Shown piece by piece: positions 13,521 to 25,620 of a stretch of DNA of 64,000 nt. The position numbers were made by a program, and so were the translations under genes. The stretch comes from Torreya grandis (Eukaryota > Streptophyta > Pinopsida > Cupressales > Taxaceae), in assembly GCA_037957365.1 (NCBI GenBank), contig JARHVA010002005.1:1507501-1571500 (forward strand), given 5' to 3'. The first letter of the stretch is position 1, and the number at the start of each line of letters is the position of its first letter. A model generated the notes under the pieces. It was given only the letters and a program-made list of their open reading frames with translations, was not told the DNA's origin and did not search any database.

Positions 13521-13799
13521 TCATAGACTTTATGATAAAGCATGTTTCTAATGAGGGTATAGTAGGTTATGCAGTGAAGGAAAAGTTTTTGATGATTATT
13601 GGAAAGGTCAGGTGGAAAAATGTGATCATGGAAATAATTATAAAAGTCTTGGAACTAAGGAAACTCAAGTGGGGGATTGAGACCAAAAATGGTGCATACC
13701 CTTTCTAAATATGGCAAGACATGAGTAGGATGCAAAATATTTTCAATAAGAAACTGATATTCTTTAGCACTACTATCAATCTATATCATGGACCCAATT
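13521..13799 (-). pseudogene. Linker between second RNase H and integrase of A
   Basis: Open stretches on the minus strand read HPTHVLPYLERVCTIFGLN and YHKVYDGALLHYLSLGE. The latter resembles the 'LYkrg.dg.llrcl...e' lead-in to the integrase zinc finger of gypsy polyproteins. I assign no separate function. Confidence 0.55.
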
Positions 13800-14163
13800 A
13801 TTTGCATTGCATCAGTAGATCTATTATTGGCCCTTGGTACTTTTTCAAACTATAGAGATTTAAAATGAACCTTGAGATTATCCATAATATGCTTATAAGG
13901 TATAAGCTTTTAATTTTTATTTTGATATTGATTAGTGGTTTGATTGATAATCAATTTAGAATCCCCATAGACCATTAAGTGATAGATATCCCACTACAAA
14001 ACAAGATAAAGTTATGTAAAAAGTGCTTCATACTTAGCCATATTATTGGTACAATGAAAATTGATATGAAACACCTTGGGAATAAGATCCCCTTATGATG
14101 TAATCAATAAAATGTTGGCTCTAGATCCATGAGAAGTGAAGGAACCATCAAAATAGAGCTTCC
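13800..14163 (-). pseudogene. Second (archaeal-type) RNase H of A
   Basis: A second RNase H follows the ordinary one, as known for Tat-lineage elements. The minus strand reads KLYFDGSF (first catalytic Asp, near 14141-14163), then CTNNMAKYEALF (catalytic Glu), MVYGDSKLIINQ (second Asp) and EKVPRANNRSTDAM (last acidic position). All four acidic positions are recognisable in the expected order and spacing, although four or five stops interrupt the frame. The additional RNase H is thought to help in degrading RNA during reverse transcription. Its presence separates A from Athila, chromovirus and copia elements. Confidence 0.82.
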
Positions 14164-14399
14164 ATTGTTTAGGTTCATGTTGTACTTCTTCTATTGTCAT
14201 AAAAGAATCATCTAGAAAGGTGAATCTGAGTGGTTGAGTGTCTATAATGGGGCTTTTACAAGTTGATCAAAAATAACCTACCCCTTAATAGCTTTTTGAT
14301 TCTAATACTCAACATCAAACTCATTTAAAAGCATGACCCATTTGTCCATGGATCCTATGAGAGTTTATTTAGATAATAAAAATTTTATGGGATCCACTT

Positions 14400-15417
14400 T
14401 AACAATAATAATGGTTTTGTTGTTTAGCATATAATGTCACAACTTTTGGGATGCAAACACCATAGCTAAACATTCCTTCTCAATAGGCATATAATTAGGT
14501 TTAAAATCCACCAATGTGCAGTTTAAATAATAAACTACATGTTCTTTACCTTGATCATTATGTTGGGTCAAAAGTGCCCCTAGTGCATGCTTAGTTGTTG
14601 CAATATACAAAAGCAATGGTTGCCCAAGTGTTGGTGATATCAAAACTAGTAGGTTGGCCAAATATGCAATGAGCTTCACAAATGCTCATTAGAACTCTTA
14701 ATCCCATTAAAACATGACCCCTTTCTTCAAGATATTTGTAAATGGGTGGCACTAATCTACCAATTAAGAAATGAACCTGTGAATAGACTGAATTGTTCTT
14801 TACAAGCTTTAGAACTGTGTAAGATTTGAAGATGGAGGCATTTCAACAATAGTCTTGACCTTAGTAGGGTCGAATTCAATACCTCTTTATGATATAATAA
14901 ACCCTAGAAATTTTCCTAAAGTTATGCTAATGATACACTTCTTGGGATTTAGATAGACCTTGTACTCAAGAATTCTCTCAAATATTCTATGTAGAAAATT
15001 AGGATGTTTGGCACATGTTCTTGATTTAGCTAGGATGTCATCAACATAGTCTTCAACAATATCATGCATCATGTCATGGAATATGATATTCATAGCACAC
15101 TGATAAGTGGGTCTAACATACTTCAAACCTAATGGCATGACTTGATAATAGAATGTTCCCCACAATATGGTGAACTTAGTCTTATGTTGATCTTCTTGAG
15201 CTATCTTGACTTGATTATATCCAAAAAATCCATCTATAAGGGACATCATCTCATACCCAATAATAAAATCAATAATCATGTCAATTTTGGGTAGAGTAAA
15301 ATCATCTTTGGGTCATACTTTGTTGATATCTCTAAAATAAATACAAATATGTATGCCCTATGGTTTTTTGTTGACTAGAAATATGTTTGATATCCATTCA
15401 AAATAATACAATGGTCT
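14400..15417 (-). pseudogene. Reverse transcriptase and RNase H of A
   Basis: The RT palm is clear: SLIDGFFGYNQVKIAQED with the first Asp (15200-15255), TKFTILWGTFYYQVMPLGLK (15125-15180), then YVDD at 15037-15048 and LNPKKCI with LGKFLGFIIS (14887-14960). The ordinary RNase H follows at 14437-14679 (ATTKHALGALLTQ, EHVVYYLNCTL, NYMPIEKECLAMVFA). The first Asp of that RNase H, usually 'lYi..Sd.aig', reads YIATTKHALG and is lost. Stops separate the blocks. The fragment lies in the standard gypsy order, before integrase. Confidence 0.9.
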
Positions 15418-16214
15418 GATGAAGCCTCCTCTCAATAATTTCTCTAGTTCTACTTGTACTAATAGAGTGATGCATGGATACATCTTCCTCAATTTTTGTT
15501 TGACTAGTTTGGCATCTAGATGAACAACAAGTCAATGTACAACCAAGTCAGGGTCTAAGCTTGGCATGTTGAAATATGCCCATGCAAAAATATCAATAAA
15601 ATCCTTCAAAATGGATATAATGTGTTCTCCCTCCTCCTCAGTGAGAGAAGCCCCAAGGTAAACAATTTTGGGGCCATCAAATGTTCCCAAGTTCACTTCA
15701 ACAGTGTTTTCTACAAGATGTGTAGAACCATCTTCAAGAATAGTAGGCAATGTGTGATCATGATCTTATTTTCTACTACAGTTTCTTGTTGTTCTTCCCA
15801 GATATCTAGATAATGTGATGAATCCTCCTCTCACTAATTTCTCTAGTTCTACTTTACCAATAGAGTGATGCATGGATAAATCTTCTTCAATTTTTGTTTG
15901 ACTAGTTTGGCATCTTGATGAACAACAAGTCAATGCACAACCAAGTTAGGGTCTAAGCCTAGTATGTCAAAATATACCCATGCAAAAATATCAATAAAAT
16001 CCTTCAAACTGGATATAATTTGTACTCCCTCCTCCTCAATGAGAGAAGCTCCAAGGTAAACAATTTTGGGACCATTAGATGTTCCTAGGTTAACTTCAAC
16101 AGTGTTTTATACAAGAAGTGTAGAACCATCTTCAATAATAGCAGGTAATGTGTGATCATGATCTTCTTTTCTACTACAGTTTCTTGTTGTTCCTCCTAGA
16201 TCTCTAGATAATGT
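15418..16214 (-). repeat. 399-bp tandem duplication inside pol of A
   Basis: Units 15418-15816 and 15817-16214 are direct repeats. Both start GATGAA(G/T)CCTCCTCTCA and end ATCTAGATAATGT or CTCTAGATAATGT. By eye they differ at about 35 sites, near 9%. Each encodes, on the minus strand, the stretch before RT with TEEEGEHIISILKDFIDIFA and YFNMPSLDPDLVVH (complete at 15532-15750). A normal Tat element has this stretch once. The divergence is below that of the LTRs, so the duplication probably postdates insertion. Confidence 0.9.
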
Positions 16215-17429
16215 GATGAATCTAAATCCACCAATTTAGGTAATGACCAACTAGCAAAAATATTATGAAATTCAAGAGCGAGATACTCAAAGACTTGTTA
16301 TTATTCTAACATGATGTTAGTTCTATCTAAGGAGCTAGGACTTGATGGACCTTGTGTGTCCTTTGGGGATGAGAAAATTTTCCCTTCCAAGAGTGCCTAA
16401 AATAGGTTTTCACTCAAGGGCTTGTCTTTTTCTTTACCTTTTCCCTGATCAATGAGTGCCTCAAAGAGGTTTTCACCCAAAGATATTGATGTTTTATGTT
16501 CTTCATGACCAAGAAATTTTGCCTACTCTCTAAATTAGGTAGAAGGATCTAAATAAAAATCAAATTCTTGCTTATGATTTCTAATGGGTAATCTATCCTT
16601 GAGGCCCATATACTCTATAATTGATTCTTTATTTTATAGTCTATCAAGGTGTATGACCAAATTTTATTGGTCTGAATCAATGAGTTAGGGATGGCAAAGG
16701 CATAGGTAATAATGGGGTATTAAGGTCATAATTGAATTTGAATCAAATAAGTTTATGTCAGCAATCTCATTAAAAAGAGTATAATTGGAGGCTACGTTAC
16801 TACCAAGAATCTCATCACTAGTTGATTTAGAAGAATCACTATCGAAAGTCATGAGGTCACCCTCAAGCAGTATAAATTTGAGACCTTGATTCAAATTAGG
16901 TCTACCAGCTAATAAAGGTTCCAATATTCCTTATACTCATGGGCTAAGGCCTTTTCCTATATAATAAAAATTATCCATGATCTGATTGGGGATAGGATAT
17001 CTTAGATTCTGAAAATAATCAGCAATGTCATCAAAATATAACCAGTCTCCTTCAGTGAAATCCTCTTGATCCTATTTTGGTGAAGTAGTAGGTACAAATA
17101 CCATTGGTGGCTTTTGTGTTTCTCTCTTCTTTTACCAAATCATGTTGGGTATGTTAGGGATTTTAGAATTTTTGGTTTTACCAAAAGATTTAAGAGAATT
17201 TGATAACTTATTAATATGGAAGGCATCCTTGAGATGGTACATGGAAATTTCTACATCTTCTATAACAACCTATTTTTTAAGAGTTATGGGAAATGGATCA
17301 GCCAAAGTGGAAGCAAGGTCACTAAGGTTGATATAATTATATTTTGGTAGATGCAAAACTATTTCTTTATTATTTATAATGAATTCAGAACTAGGACAAT
17401 AGTTATAATTACAAAACATAGCCTCTAGG
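16215..17429 (-). pseudogene. Protease-RT linker of A
   Basis: A poorly conserved linker. One readable piece (16685-16924) is acidic and serine-rich, LLEGDLMTFDSDSSKSTSDE, typical of spacers between protease and RT in Tat polyproteins. Other pieces, such as PLPKYNYINLSDLASTLADP near 17290-17350, follow directly from the protease. No domain can be named. Confidence 0.55.
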
Positions 17430-17830
17430 TGTTTGCAATACTGATAAGGTTATAGATCAGCAAGAATGGTGACCTTGATCCCATTTTAGGGAAACTTAAG
17501 GAACTAATACAAGGTGGATGGAATGGCTTGTACTTCATGGATCCAAAGATGACCAATAAGTATGTTAAAAGGCAATTCAAACTCCATAATATGTAACAAA
17601 GTGTGATGGGACACAGATTCAGCAATGATTGGCAAATAAATAGTACCATAAGACTCCCTCTTAGCATTATTTTAAGCCTTTATGGTGATCATCTCTAGCT
17701 GAATGTACTTTGTAGTGTAGCCCGATATCTATACTAGTTTGAGGGACACTATGTTCAACCTTGAACCATTATATATAATAATCTACTTGATTTTATATTT
17801 TTTAATGATGACCTCTATATACAATGGGTT
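17430..17830 (-). pseudogene. Aspartic protease of A
   Basis: The protease would cut the polyprotein. The minus strand reads NGSRLNIVSLKLV near 17730-17770, the place of the 'DnGSalNv' active site. The catalytic Asp is not readable there and the Gly-Ser survive. Further on come YGTIYLPIIAES and LPFNILIGHLWIHEVQAIP with STLYQFLKFP (17490-17600), matching the 'ynlLLGRpWIH...aipStlHq.lKf' block that closes the domain in Tat elements. Stops occur between blocks. Confidence 0.8.
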
Positions 17831-18399
17831 GTTATGGCTAGGAACAAGAGTGAACATGTCTTTTTAATCAAATTTGAGTTGTCAAAATGAAGACAAATGC
17901 CCCACAAGTTTTTGGAACTACTCAGGACTAATATCTTGGGGAATAATGGATTATTGTAAAAGGCCATTTAAAATAGTTATATAGACTTTAGACATCTGCA
18001 TAAATATGCATAGGGGTTTTACTCAGTTGGTCCAATAGACTATAAGGATTTTCAATAGTAGGATGAGATTATTTATCCTTTGCTAGCATAGTGTTCAACT
18101 TTAGATCTGAAGGCATAATGTTTACATTGGGTTCAATAGTAGAAGTGGGCAAAGGGCCTTAAAGAGTAACTCATGAGCATCTAGTTGTGATTGCAAAATC
18201 TAGAGGTGACAAGGAGCCATTATAATTAGAATACAAAGTCAAAGGGCAATGGAGGGTGACTCATAGGCATCTAGATGCATTAGAGCAATTTTGAGTTGGT
18301 GAGGAGCCATTATAATTTGAGGAAGGATAAGGTCCAAAAATTGTAGCCCATACAAACCGAGGTGAAACTTAATTGCCTAAACTCAACATGGCATTACTT

Positions 18400-20773
18400 G
18401 AGGGATAAGGTGTTGACCCTATAACAATTGGTCTAGTACTTCAAGGAGCATGAGACATTTCATGGGTTTTAATAGTAACAGTGGCAATGTGGTTTGAAAA
18501 AATGCATCCCATGATATTATTGTAGTCACAAGGCATTTTGTTGCAACCCAGTTTGTTAGCATGGGTATTATGATCATGTTGATTACAATTTTTACCCTAA
18601 TTCTAATTTTGATTATGTCACTAATTTTATCCTTGGTTTTGATTGTTCCTTTTTGATTGTTAATTATGTCTAGGTTATGGATCTTTTTAGAATCCCATAT
18701 CCTAATTAGTGTCATGTGGACTAAATTTTATCTCAAATTCACCACTCTCAATAAAATATTCAATAAATTTTTGTAACTAAACACAATGGTATGCACCATG
18801 ACCAATAACATGATGGAAGTTACAAAATTTGTTTGCCCAATACTAATTGGGTTTGGGTTAATCTTTAATAAATGGCCTTGGTATAGTTCATACAATCAAA
18901 TTAGTTGTTATGAACTTTTAGAACATAGACTCAATAAGCTCTCCTAGTTTTCTAAAGACTCTGAAGTTTTTATTGAATACCCTTTAGGGAGGTACTCTTT
19001 ACAAAGTGTTTGGTGAATTAGGTGGAACTAGTTGCACATTTGGAGTTGGTAGAGCCTGTACTATTTTTACATGTTTTGATTTAGTTACTCAATTTCTAAC
19101 CATGTTCTTGTTTTTATTGAACCCCTTGGGTTTATTTTTTACAACATTTTGACTAGGATTTTGAGTTTGATTTTATTTTTAACCTTGTGAATAAATATTG
19201 AAAAAGATTTTGGTGATAAGTGCCTTCTCAATTGAAACACCTTTGTCGATAATTTCTTCAAATGTATCTGTGCAAGCAAGTTGTAGATTGTGTGACACCT
19301 CAAGATGTAGATTTTATGCAACAAATGTTAGCCAACTATTTATGTGGAAAATTATGTTGAAAGCATCTAAGTAATGCTCTCCACCATTGTACATATGTTG
19401 TGAAGCATTCTCCATCTCATTGTTTCAATTTGCATAAGTTAATAATGGTCAGTTCATGTTCAATATTATAAGAGTAGTGGTTGATATAATTTTTAGATAG
19501 GTCAATCCAATCCACAACTGATTCCTTGGGTAACTTAAGAATCCAATCTAAAGCTTATCCTGCTAAACTTTGTGGAAATAAGCGAAGCAAATAAATGTTT
19601 TTGTAAGTTACCTCTTGGCATAATATAAAAAATATATGAATGTGTTCATGAGGGTCACCCTTTCCTTTATATTTGTTAAATTTGGGTGCCTTAAAAAATA
19701 AGGTAGAAAGGGTACTTGGATAATACTCAAATCAAATGGATATGGACATATCTTGTCAAATTTGTACTTCTTGATTAGGTTTCCTATCTCCAATCATGAC
19801 ATAATTTCTTTCATTGAATTCCATTCTTGCATGTTTGGTGCATTGGTGGGTGGAATATAAAACTATTGGGGTAGTGTGTGCCCTTGTTGCATGGATTTAT
19901 TAGGGATATACACCTTATGATCATCAACTTTGTTTTGGTTCACTCCTTGAGTCAAGTAAGTGAGTCATTAATTTTTGGGTTGATAAACATTTCTTGAAGT
20001 TGGTCACCTTGAGTTGTAAGTGTTTTGTTTATTTTGGGTATTTTGTGGTCTATTCACCAAATTACATGTTTGTTGAGAAGAACTTTCCAAGTTGTTTTGT
20101 ATAATTTCCTCAATATGCATTGAACATTTTGGTCCTTAGTTCTGTGAAGGAACAAGAGGTTCTTGATGATTTAAAAATGTATGCTCCATGTCTAACAAAG
20201 CATGTTATAAAACCTTTCATTACTTGGGTTGCTTAATTGAGACATATTGATCCATTGTATGTGTGTTCTCAACTAAAGTATGTTGTGTTGGTTCCACCAT
20301 ATTCCCTTATTCCTTGGAAGCATCGTTGTGTATATAAGTGGCAACTAAAGATTCAGTCAATTCCATGATAAGTCGGTCTACATATTATTGACTTATCTTT
20401 TTGATCGTGGTGACAATATCTTGATCATTGTGTGTTGACTCTATAAGCACTTTCTTCCCTTTGCTATAAGATGAGATGTTTGTTTTTCCAATATGAGTGA
20501 GAGATTATTCTCTCTGTTGTTCTTCTACCCTAACCAAGGTATGCAATTATTCCATAGGAAAGTATGATTGAAATCTATCACCTGATTCAATCAACCTTAG
20601 GAGTGGTTCATCTTTATCTTTTAGGGGTTGATGTTTGAAATAGTCTTCTTTAGATCATACAATCATGGGAATGTCTTCAAATACCATAGAATTGTCTTGT
20701 CCATAATAAAAGTGCTCATCTTCATAGCTAGGGCTATAAGAGACCCCACTACAAGTATACCTTTGAGTCATGT
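18400..20773 (-). pseudogene. Gag of element A (decayed)
   Basis: Gag forms the particle that packages the RNA. I take the start at the ATG at 20773 (MTQRYTCSGVSYSPSYEDEH). An acidic and polar N-terminal half follows, to about 19.85 kb. The gag core begins with FDKICPYPFDLSI (19.74 kb) and continues with KFNKYKGKGDPHEHI, then LLRLFPQSLAG and LDWILKLPKESVVDW, and YSYNIEHELT (19.43-19.68 kb). These match the retrotransposon gag domain motif by motif. A basic tail runs to about 18.4 kb, with broken Cys-His remnants and no complete zinc knuckle. Many stops and frameshifts are present. Confidence 0.8.
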
Positions 20774-23264
20774 GTAAAAGGTTTATTCTCTACATATGCT
20801 CAGATTTGAAGTATGTGTTTGCAAACATTAACAAGGTGTGTTTTTATTTCCTCCAAATAAGTGACAAGGTTAAAAGAGACTATAATAAAGAGAAGGTGGT
20901 GTAGTACCACATAATTAGAAGAAATGGTTCATGAATTTCCTCAACTTTGGTGGGTTAAAATCATCAAACTGGAAGAGGATATGATAATTTTGAAACCTAA
21001 AGTGTAAACCAGTACACCAAACATAGGTCAAAGAAATGTTAATTCCATAAATCTAGGGACAAGCTGCTACTAGAAAATTAGAAGGAAGTCTTTCTGATGA
21101 GGAAAGAAATAATGCAAACTAAGAAACTCAAGATTTGAAAACACATAAGAATTCTTAAGTATAGAACTAAAACCAAACAAGAAGCACAATGTTGCCACAT
21201 GGTAATAGGAAGTATGAAATTAGTTCTATAACTTAGAGTGTGAGTGATATGTAAGATAACCTAAGTTCATAATGATCAAATGATGATGAGTCTACAAAAT
21301 GACCTTTAACCCAAATGGGAAATCATACCCAAGTTAACTAAAACCAAGTGCAAATGGTAAACCAATTAACACATTGGCCTAGAACTTAGAAAGCAGATTC
21401 CAAATTTGAATTAAAAATTAAAGGACTTGGATATTTTTAGAAAATGTTTTAAACTCAAATGGGTAGCATAACAACATTTTTTAGATAAGACAAACACAAT
21501 GTTTCAAATGAGGATTTGAACAGGGCAAAATATGATTTTGATTTGGTCAGCATAACACCTCCTTATTCAAATAAAATGGTGGACAAAAAATGTGTTTGGT
21601 TGACATGTTTTGGTTAACAAACAAGTTTTAGACTCAATCAAATCCAAGCAAGTAAAGGAAAAGATCAATGCAATTAAGTATAATGTCTAAAGCCCTAAAC
21701 TAACAAGGTCAATTCATATTACTAAATTTTGTCTATATATGTGCTCTTGGGAGGATTTTAAGTCTTAATCTAAAAATAAAATTGCATGAAGTAGTAGGGT
21801 TTTTACACCCCCTTTCTCCCAATATATTGTATGGTGACATGGAACATCAGGCTACTTGCCATGTATCAACAATATGTCTACGATAAGTGGGATTGTTCTA
21901 AAACTTAAATTTTTGACCATATAGATGGTCCCAAGTGTGATTAAAATTAGAGATGCCTCACATCAATTGAGTTCATATCAGTTAACCTATTATTCAAGGG
22001 ATTAATCCTTTGCATAGCAATTCCATTCATGTACTGCTTAGTGGAATCCCCTAGTTAACCAGACCTAACTCGAGTTTTTGTTATGATTAGAGAGGTTGGC
22101 CACTCAAACCCTTGGAAATCATAGTATATGTGCCCTAATTTATATACCCCATCATGAATTAGGGTTGAAAAAATGTCAAGAGATGAAACCCTAGGTCAAA
22201 TCTTTCCTAAAGAACCCATGAGGAGGCTATGAACTCCTACTCACAAGCCAAGTTGCATAAAATAAATGACCAAGTGAAAAGACTTTAAAGGTTATGTTTA
22301 GATCAACCAAACCATATGGGTTTTGGGGAGTGATTCAACAACATTATTTTCACACCTTGGACAAGGCACAGTTATAAGTAAAAATTGATTTTGGTCACCT
22401 AAGTTCCCCAAAGGGGATGGGGGAGAGTATACATGCATCCTTCATTTGTAAAAAATAAAGAAGTATAAAATGATCTAACATAAATAAAACACTTTAAATA
22501 ATTTGTAATTTAAGTGAATGTTTATTTTATGCACCAAATTGAGATATTTGTGAAGTTTTTGTCCCCTTGGACTTAGTTGAAAATTTTGAAAACTTTCACA
22601 AAACAACTAAGTATAAAGCATCTAAATTCATTTTAAGCACCAAAATGCAATTTTCAAGACTTAAGCATGTTCAAATTTGGCATTTTTCCATGTGTGTCCT
22701 ATAATTTTGATAGGGTTTCCCTCTACTTTAAATTTCAAATATCAATGAAACAAGCAAGATTTAAAAACTTGCTCTTGGGTTTCTCTATTTTCTTATACAA
22801 TGACCAATGTCAGTTACAATAAAACCGATGATGGTTATAATAGAACTGATGCCAATTGATAAAAATTGATGTCGATTACCTTTGAACCCTTAGGCAAAAA
22901 GTATTATTTAAAAAAACTTGTGTAAGCCTAAATTAGTATAAAATCTCTAGAAAAACCTTTTATATCATGCAATAAAATGTTTAAACAAAGACATAAAATC
23001 CAAAATATCAAATTGTAACATTCATGAAAGCTCAAAAAACCTAATCTTTCTATCATGTTCTGCCCTACATAAGAACCGATGTTACTTAGATAGAACTAAT
23101 GTCAATTACATAGAACTGATACCAGTTACTATGTAAACTATGTGTCAACAAAAACACAAAAACACAAGACAAATAATGTTAAAACTTGATTTTTATGGAT
23201 TTTTAAGGACTTTTTAGCAAATCTAAAGATGCCAAGTTGGTCTTCTTGCTTGAATGGGATGCGT
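20774..23264 (-). other. Leader of element A
   Basis: About 2.5 kb between primer site and gag, without a coding signal. Much of it is homologous to B's leader (55.16-56.2 kb). For example, A on the minus strand has CCCCTTTGGGGAAC, CCTTGTCCAAGG and AATCACTCCCCAAAA (22.43-22.32 kb), and B has CCCCTTTAGGGAAC, CCTAGTCCAAGG and AGCACTCCCCAAAA in the same order. GGTGCTTAAA and AACTAAGtCCAAGGGG are also shared. Confidence 0.75.
22801..23131. repeat. GACGTC-type palindrome array in A leader
   Basis: At least seven degenerate copies of ACCGAYGTCRGT lie in two clusters. One, at 22801-22880, holds ACCAATGTCAGT, ACCGATGATGGT, ACTGATGCCAAT and ATTGATGTCGAT. The other, at 23073-23130, holds ACCGATGTTACT, ACTAATGTCAAT and ACTGATACCAGT. 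Spacing is about 20-25 bp. Most changes from the palindrome are C to T or G to A, as expected from decay of methylated sites. Confidence 0.7.
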
Positions 23265-23283
23265 CATCCCATCGGGCATGCCA
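23265..23283 (-). other. Primer binding site of A
   Basis: Three bases inside the 5' LTR, the minus strand reads TGGCATGCCCGATGGGATG. B (TGGCACACCTGATGGAA) and G (TGGCACACCTGGTGGGA) have related sites at the same place. I cannot assign the tRNA without a tRNA set. Confidence 0.75.
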
Positions 23284-23286
23284 ATA

Positions 23287-24484
23287 TGTAGATATGGAAT
23301 TCAAAGTGAGTTAGATCAAACATTAGTCAATAAAACTCAAGTAAAATGCATAAGAACATAGCTAACTAAGACAACTCCTTTGACAGGATTTTGCAATTCA
23401 CAATTATGAGATATTGAAAGAAAGCATACATAATGCATTCCTAAGATCTTCCCAACATCCAAATACAACTCAAAATGTGATTTTTCCCTTGATTTGGTAG
23501 CCAAGTCTTTAGCAATGATGCAAGGCAAAGCTCCTCCATCATCTCTTATTCACCAATGAAACTAGGATCATGATATTTAAATCAATGGTATGCCTATCTT
23601 GAATCTATCCTATTCCAAATTAAGCATTATAACACTACACAAAGAAAGGTTGTCGATATAATTATGCATAATAAGTTTACACAAATTTAGCTTAAAAATG
23701 GTGGTCTTGGCTCTCTTATTTATAGATTTTTGAATTTGATCAGAATCAACCATTACCATCCATCTTGAGATCAAGATATGTGGTCATGAATTAATTCAAT
23801 TTTGGAGACTTAAAATCATAAATACCCTCATAAATATTTGGAAGGAAGGGGAATAAAAGAGCCATGGGAGCCCTAATATTTATTGCATTTATGGTTTATG
23901 GAAGCCACCCCACAAATGATGTTATTTGATGATGTAGATACTAGAAATCAATTCCCAATTAAAATATATTCAATAGCTTCCATGGATTTTCCATTTAAGC
24001 TATTAATTTAGATTAATTTGCCTAAGTGAGATTAATCAAAATTTTATGCAATTTTTTAGAAATTGGTTGCACATTATTAATCAAATTGGTCAAAATGTCA
24101 TATTATTGGGTCATAATTTGACTAAAGTGGAATTAGAAGAAGATGTTAGTTGTGTACAAACCAATATCCCATTTAGGACATTGTCAAGTCAACACAAAAT
24201 AACACGTGGATGTGTCATGTGCTTCCAAATTAGAGGAATTCAGTGGTTCAAATCATCAAATTGCATTTTCATCATTTTGAGTCAAAATTATTTGAGAAAA
24301 ATTAATAATCACATAAAATGGATTGCCCTATTTAGATATACATTAGGCTAAATTAGCACTTTCATACAACAATCTCAAACCATTTTTCTTGTTTAAGTGA
24401 TTTTGGCCCAAATTATGCATTTTCACAAATTTCAAGTAAAATTGACAATTTCAACACAATGGTGTTAGGAATTAGATGTCTACA
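23287..24484 (-). repeat. 5' LTR of Tat element A
   Basis: A 1198-bp LTR, TG to CA, paired with 8549-9734. The TATA box on the minus strand (TATAAATA) is at 23717-23724. The small plus-strand frame at 24046-24351 is an LTR shadow. The outer border is followed by the target duplication CACAT. Confidence 0.92.
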
Positions 24485-24489
24485 CACAT

Positions 24490-24790
24490 CATATATCCTT
24501 GTTACATGAGTTTAATTTACATGAATCAACTCTATACTTGTGTTTATGTTTGCCTTTGGACCTACATGGTATTTTAAGATTTGATGGGCTTTATTGTGCA
24601 AACATCTAAAGTGTCAACTATATACACACTAATGTGTTGATTGTATACACACTAAAATATAAAGTTCCAAACTTTTGTAATTTATGGAGGGGGTGAGGGG
24701 GGGAGGGGAAGTTCTTTCTAATAGTTTTAGGGGGGTTACTTTATGCCTGGCCTCCCTTGTTGTTCATTTAGTTTCTACTTCAACTGCACC
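24490..24790 (+). other. Leader of E, right part
   Basis: Continuation of E's leader after the A insertion. It holds a G-rich run (GGAGGGGGTGAGGGGGGAGG at 24686-24706) and no protein before the gag ATG at 24791. Confidence 0.6.
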
Positions 24791-25620
24791 ATGGATCACA
24801 ATTTGGTTCCACTTCTCACTCCATTCAATTATCATGACTACAAATATAAAGTGCAAATTTTTATAAGTAAAGGTTTACACAGGATAACCATGAATATGGA
24901 AACTGAACTAGAACTTGGTGCAGATAAAAGTAAGTAGTATAATAGGTGTGATGAATCATATGAACTTTTGTGTTTGCCTATTTCTTCTGACTTACTTGTT
25001 CACATTGAATCTACTAAATCACTACATGAGATTTTGAATATCTTGGAACAAATCTTTGGAAAGTAGGATGTATGGGTCATAAGATAGAGAATGAGCTCAT
25101 TAGTTTGATTCCAGGTAGTTTTGACACTATACAACACTTTTTCACGAAACTTAAATCACTTACGTTATAATTGAAATTATGTGGCATAGAGAAAAAGGAT
25201 GAATAATTGATCCTCTCTAGCCTTGTCAAGTTAGGTCTTGACTATTCAGTTTTTGTCTCTACCTTTTATGTTACAAAATGTGCCTTAGGAGCTACATGGA
25301 GTATGTCAGCCTTAGATGATTTTTCCAAATAATTGACTAGGATCAATACAAGCTCATCCAAATGGCTAAGTCCTCTAAATTACATGCTTTGTTGAGTCAA
25401 GTTAAACTGAAGACTTCAATTAGTAAAGAGAAGAAACAAAATAAGGACCAAGAGCAACAAAAGGGTCAAAAATAAAATGCTAAGCCAAAATTATCATATG
25501 AGTCCTCATATTTAGGTGGTAAACCCAAAAAATAAAGGATAACATGTGCCTATTGTAAGAGAATTGGGCATGATGAAATAAAATGTATGAAGAAATCGAT
25601 TGATTAACTAAGAAAGATGC
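24791..25620 (+). pseudogene. Gag of copia E (decayed)
   Basis: The start is the ATG at 24791 (MDHNLVPLLTPFNYHDYKYK), matching the 'l.gsNYhdWkykm' opening of copia gags. Then come SKGLHRI, RCDESYELLCLPISSDLL and HIESTKSLHEILNILEQIFG, the typical copia gag helices. The zinc knuckle CAYCKRIGHDEIKC at 25545-25586 is complete (CX2CX4HX4C) and lies after a Lys/Gln-rich stretch. Several stops (for example after GADKSK) and frame changes kill it. It is followed by protease in the same orientation. Confidence 0.87.

Larger units (their letters stand above)
8549..24484 (-). mobile_element. Ty3/gypsy Tat-lineage retrotransposon A
   Basis: A 15.9-kb element reading on the minus strand. The LTRs are 23287-24484 (5') and 8549-9734 (3'), and a perfect target duplication CACAT flanks it at 8544-8548 and 24485-24489. 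The order is LTR, primer site, long leader, gag, protease, RT, RNase H, second RNase H, integrase, long 3' region, polypurine tract, LTR. The second RNase H after the ordinary one is the mark of the Tat lineage. Every coding part carries many stops (often TAG/TGA where CAG, CGA or TGG is expected), so it is inactive. By-eye LTR divergence is about 14%. Confidence 0.93.

Noticed and set aside
15418..16214. Tandem repeat as an assembly error
   Set aside because: The units differ at about 35 sites, so it is not a duplicated read artefact.
8549..24484. The 8.5 kb and 23.3 kb copies as a segmental duplication
   Set aside because: TG/CA ends, primer site, polypurine tract, perfect target duplication and gag-pol between them show that they are LTRs.
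24686..24706. G-rich run as a quadruplex promoter
   Set aside because: The runs of G are short and sit in a dead leader; a purine tract of chance origin is enough.
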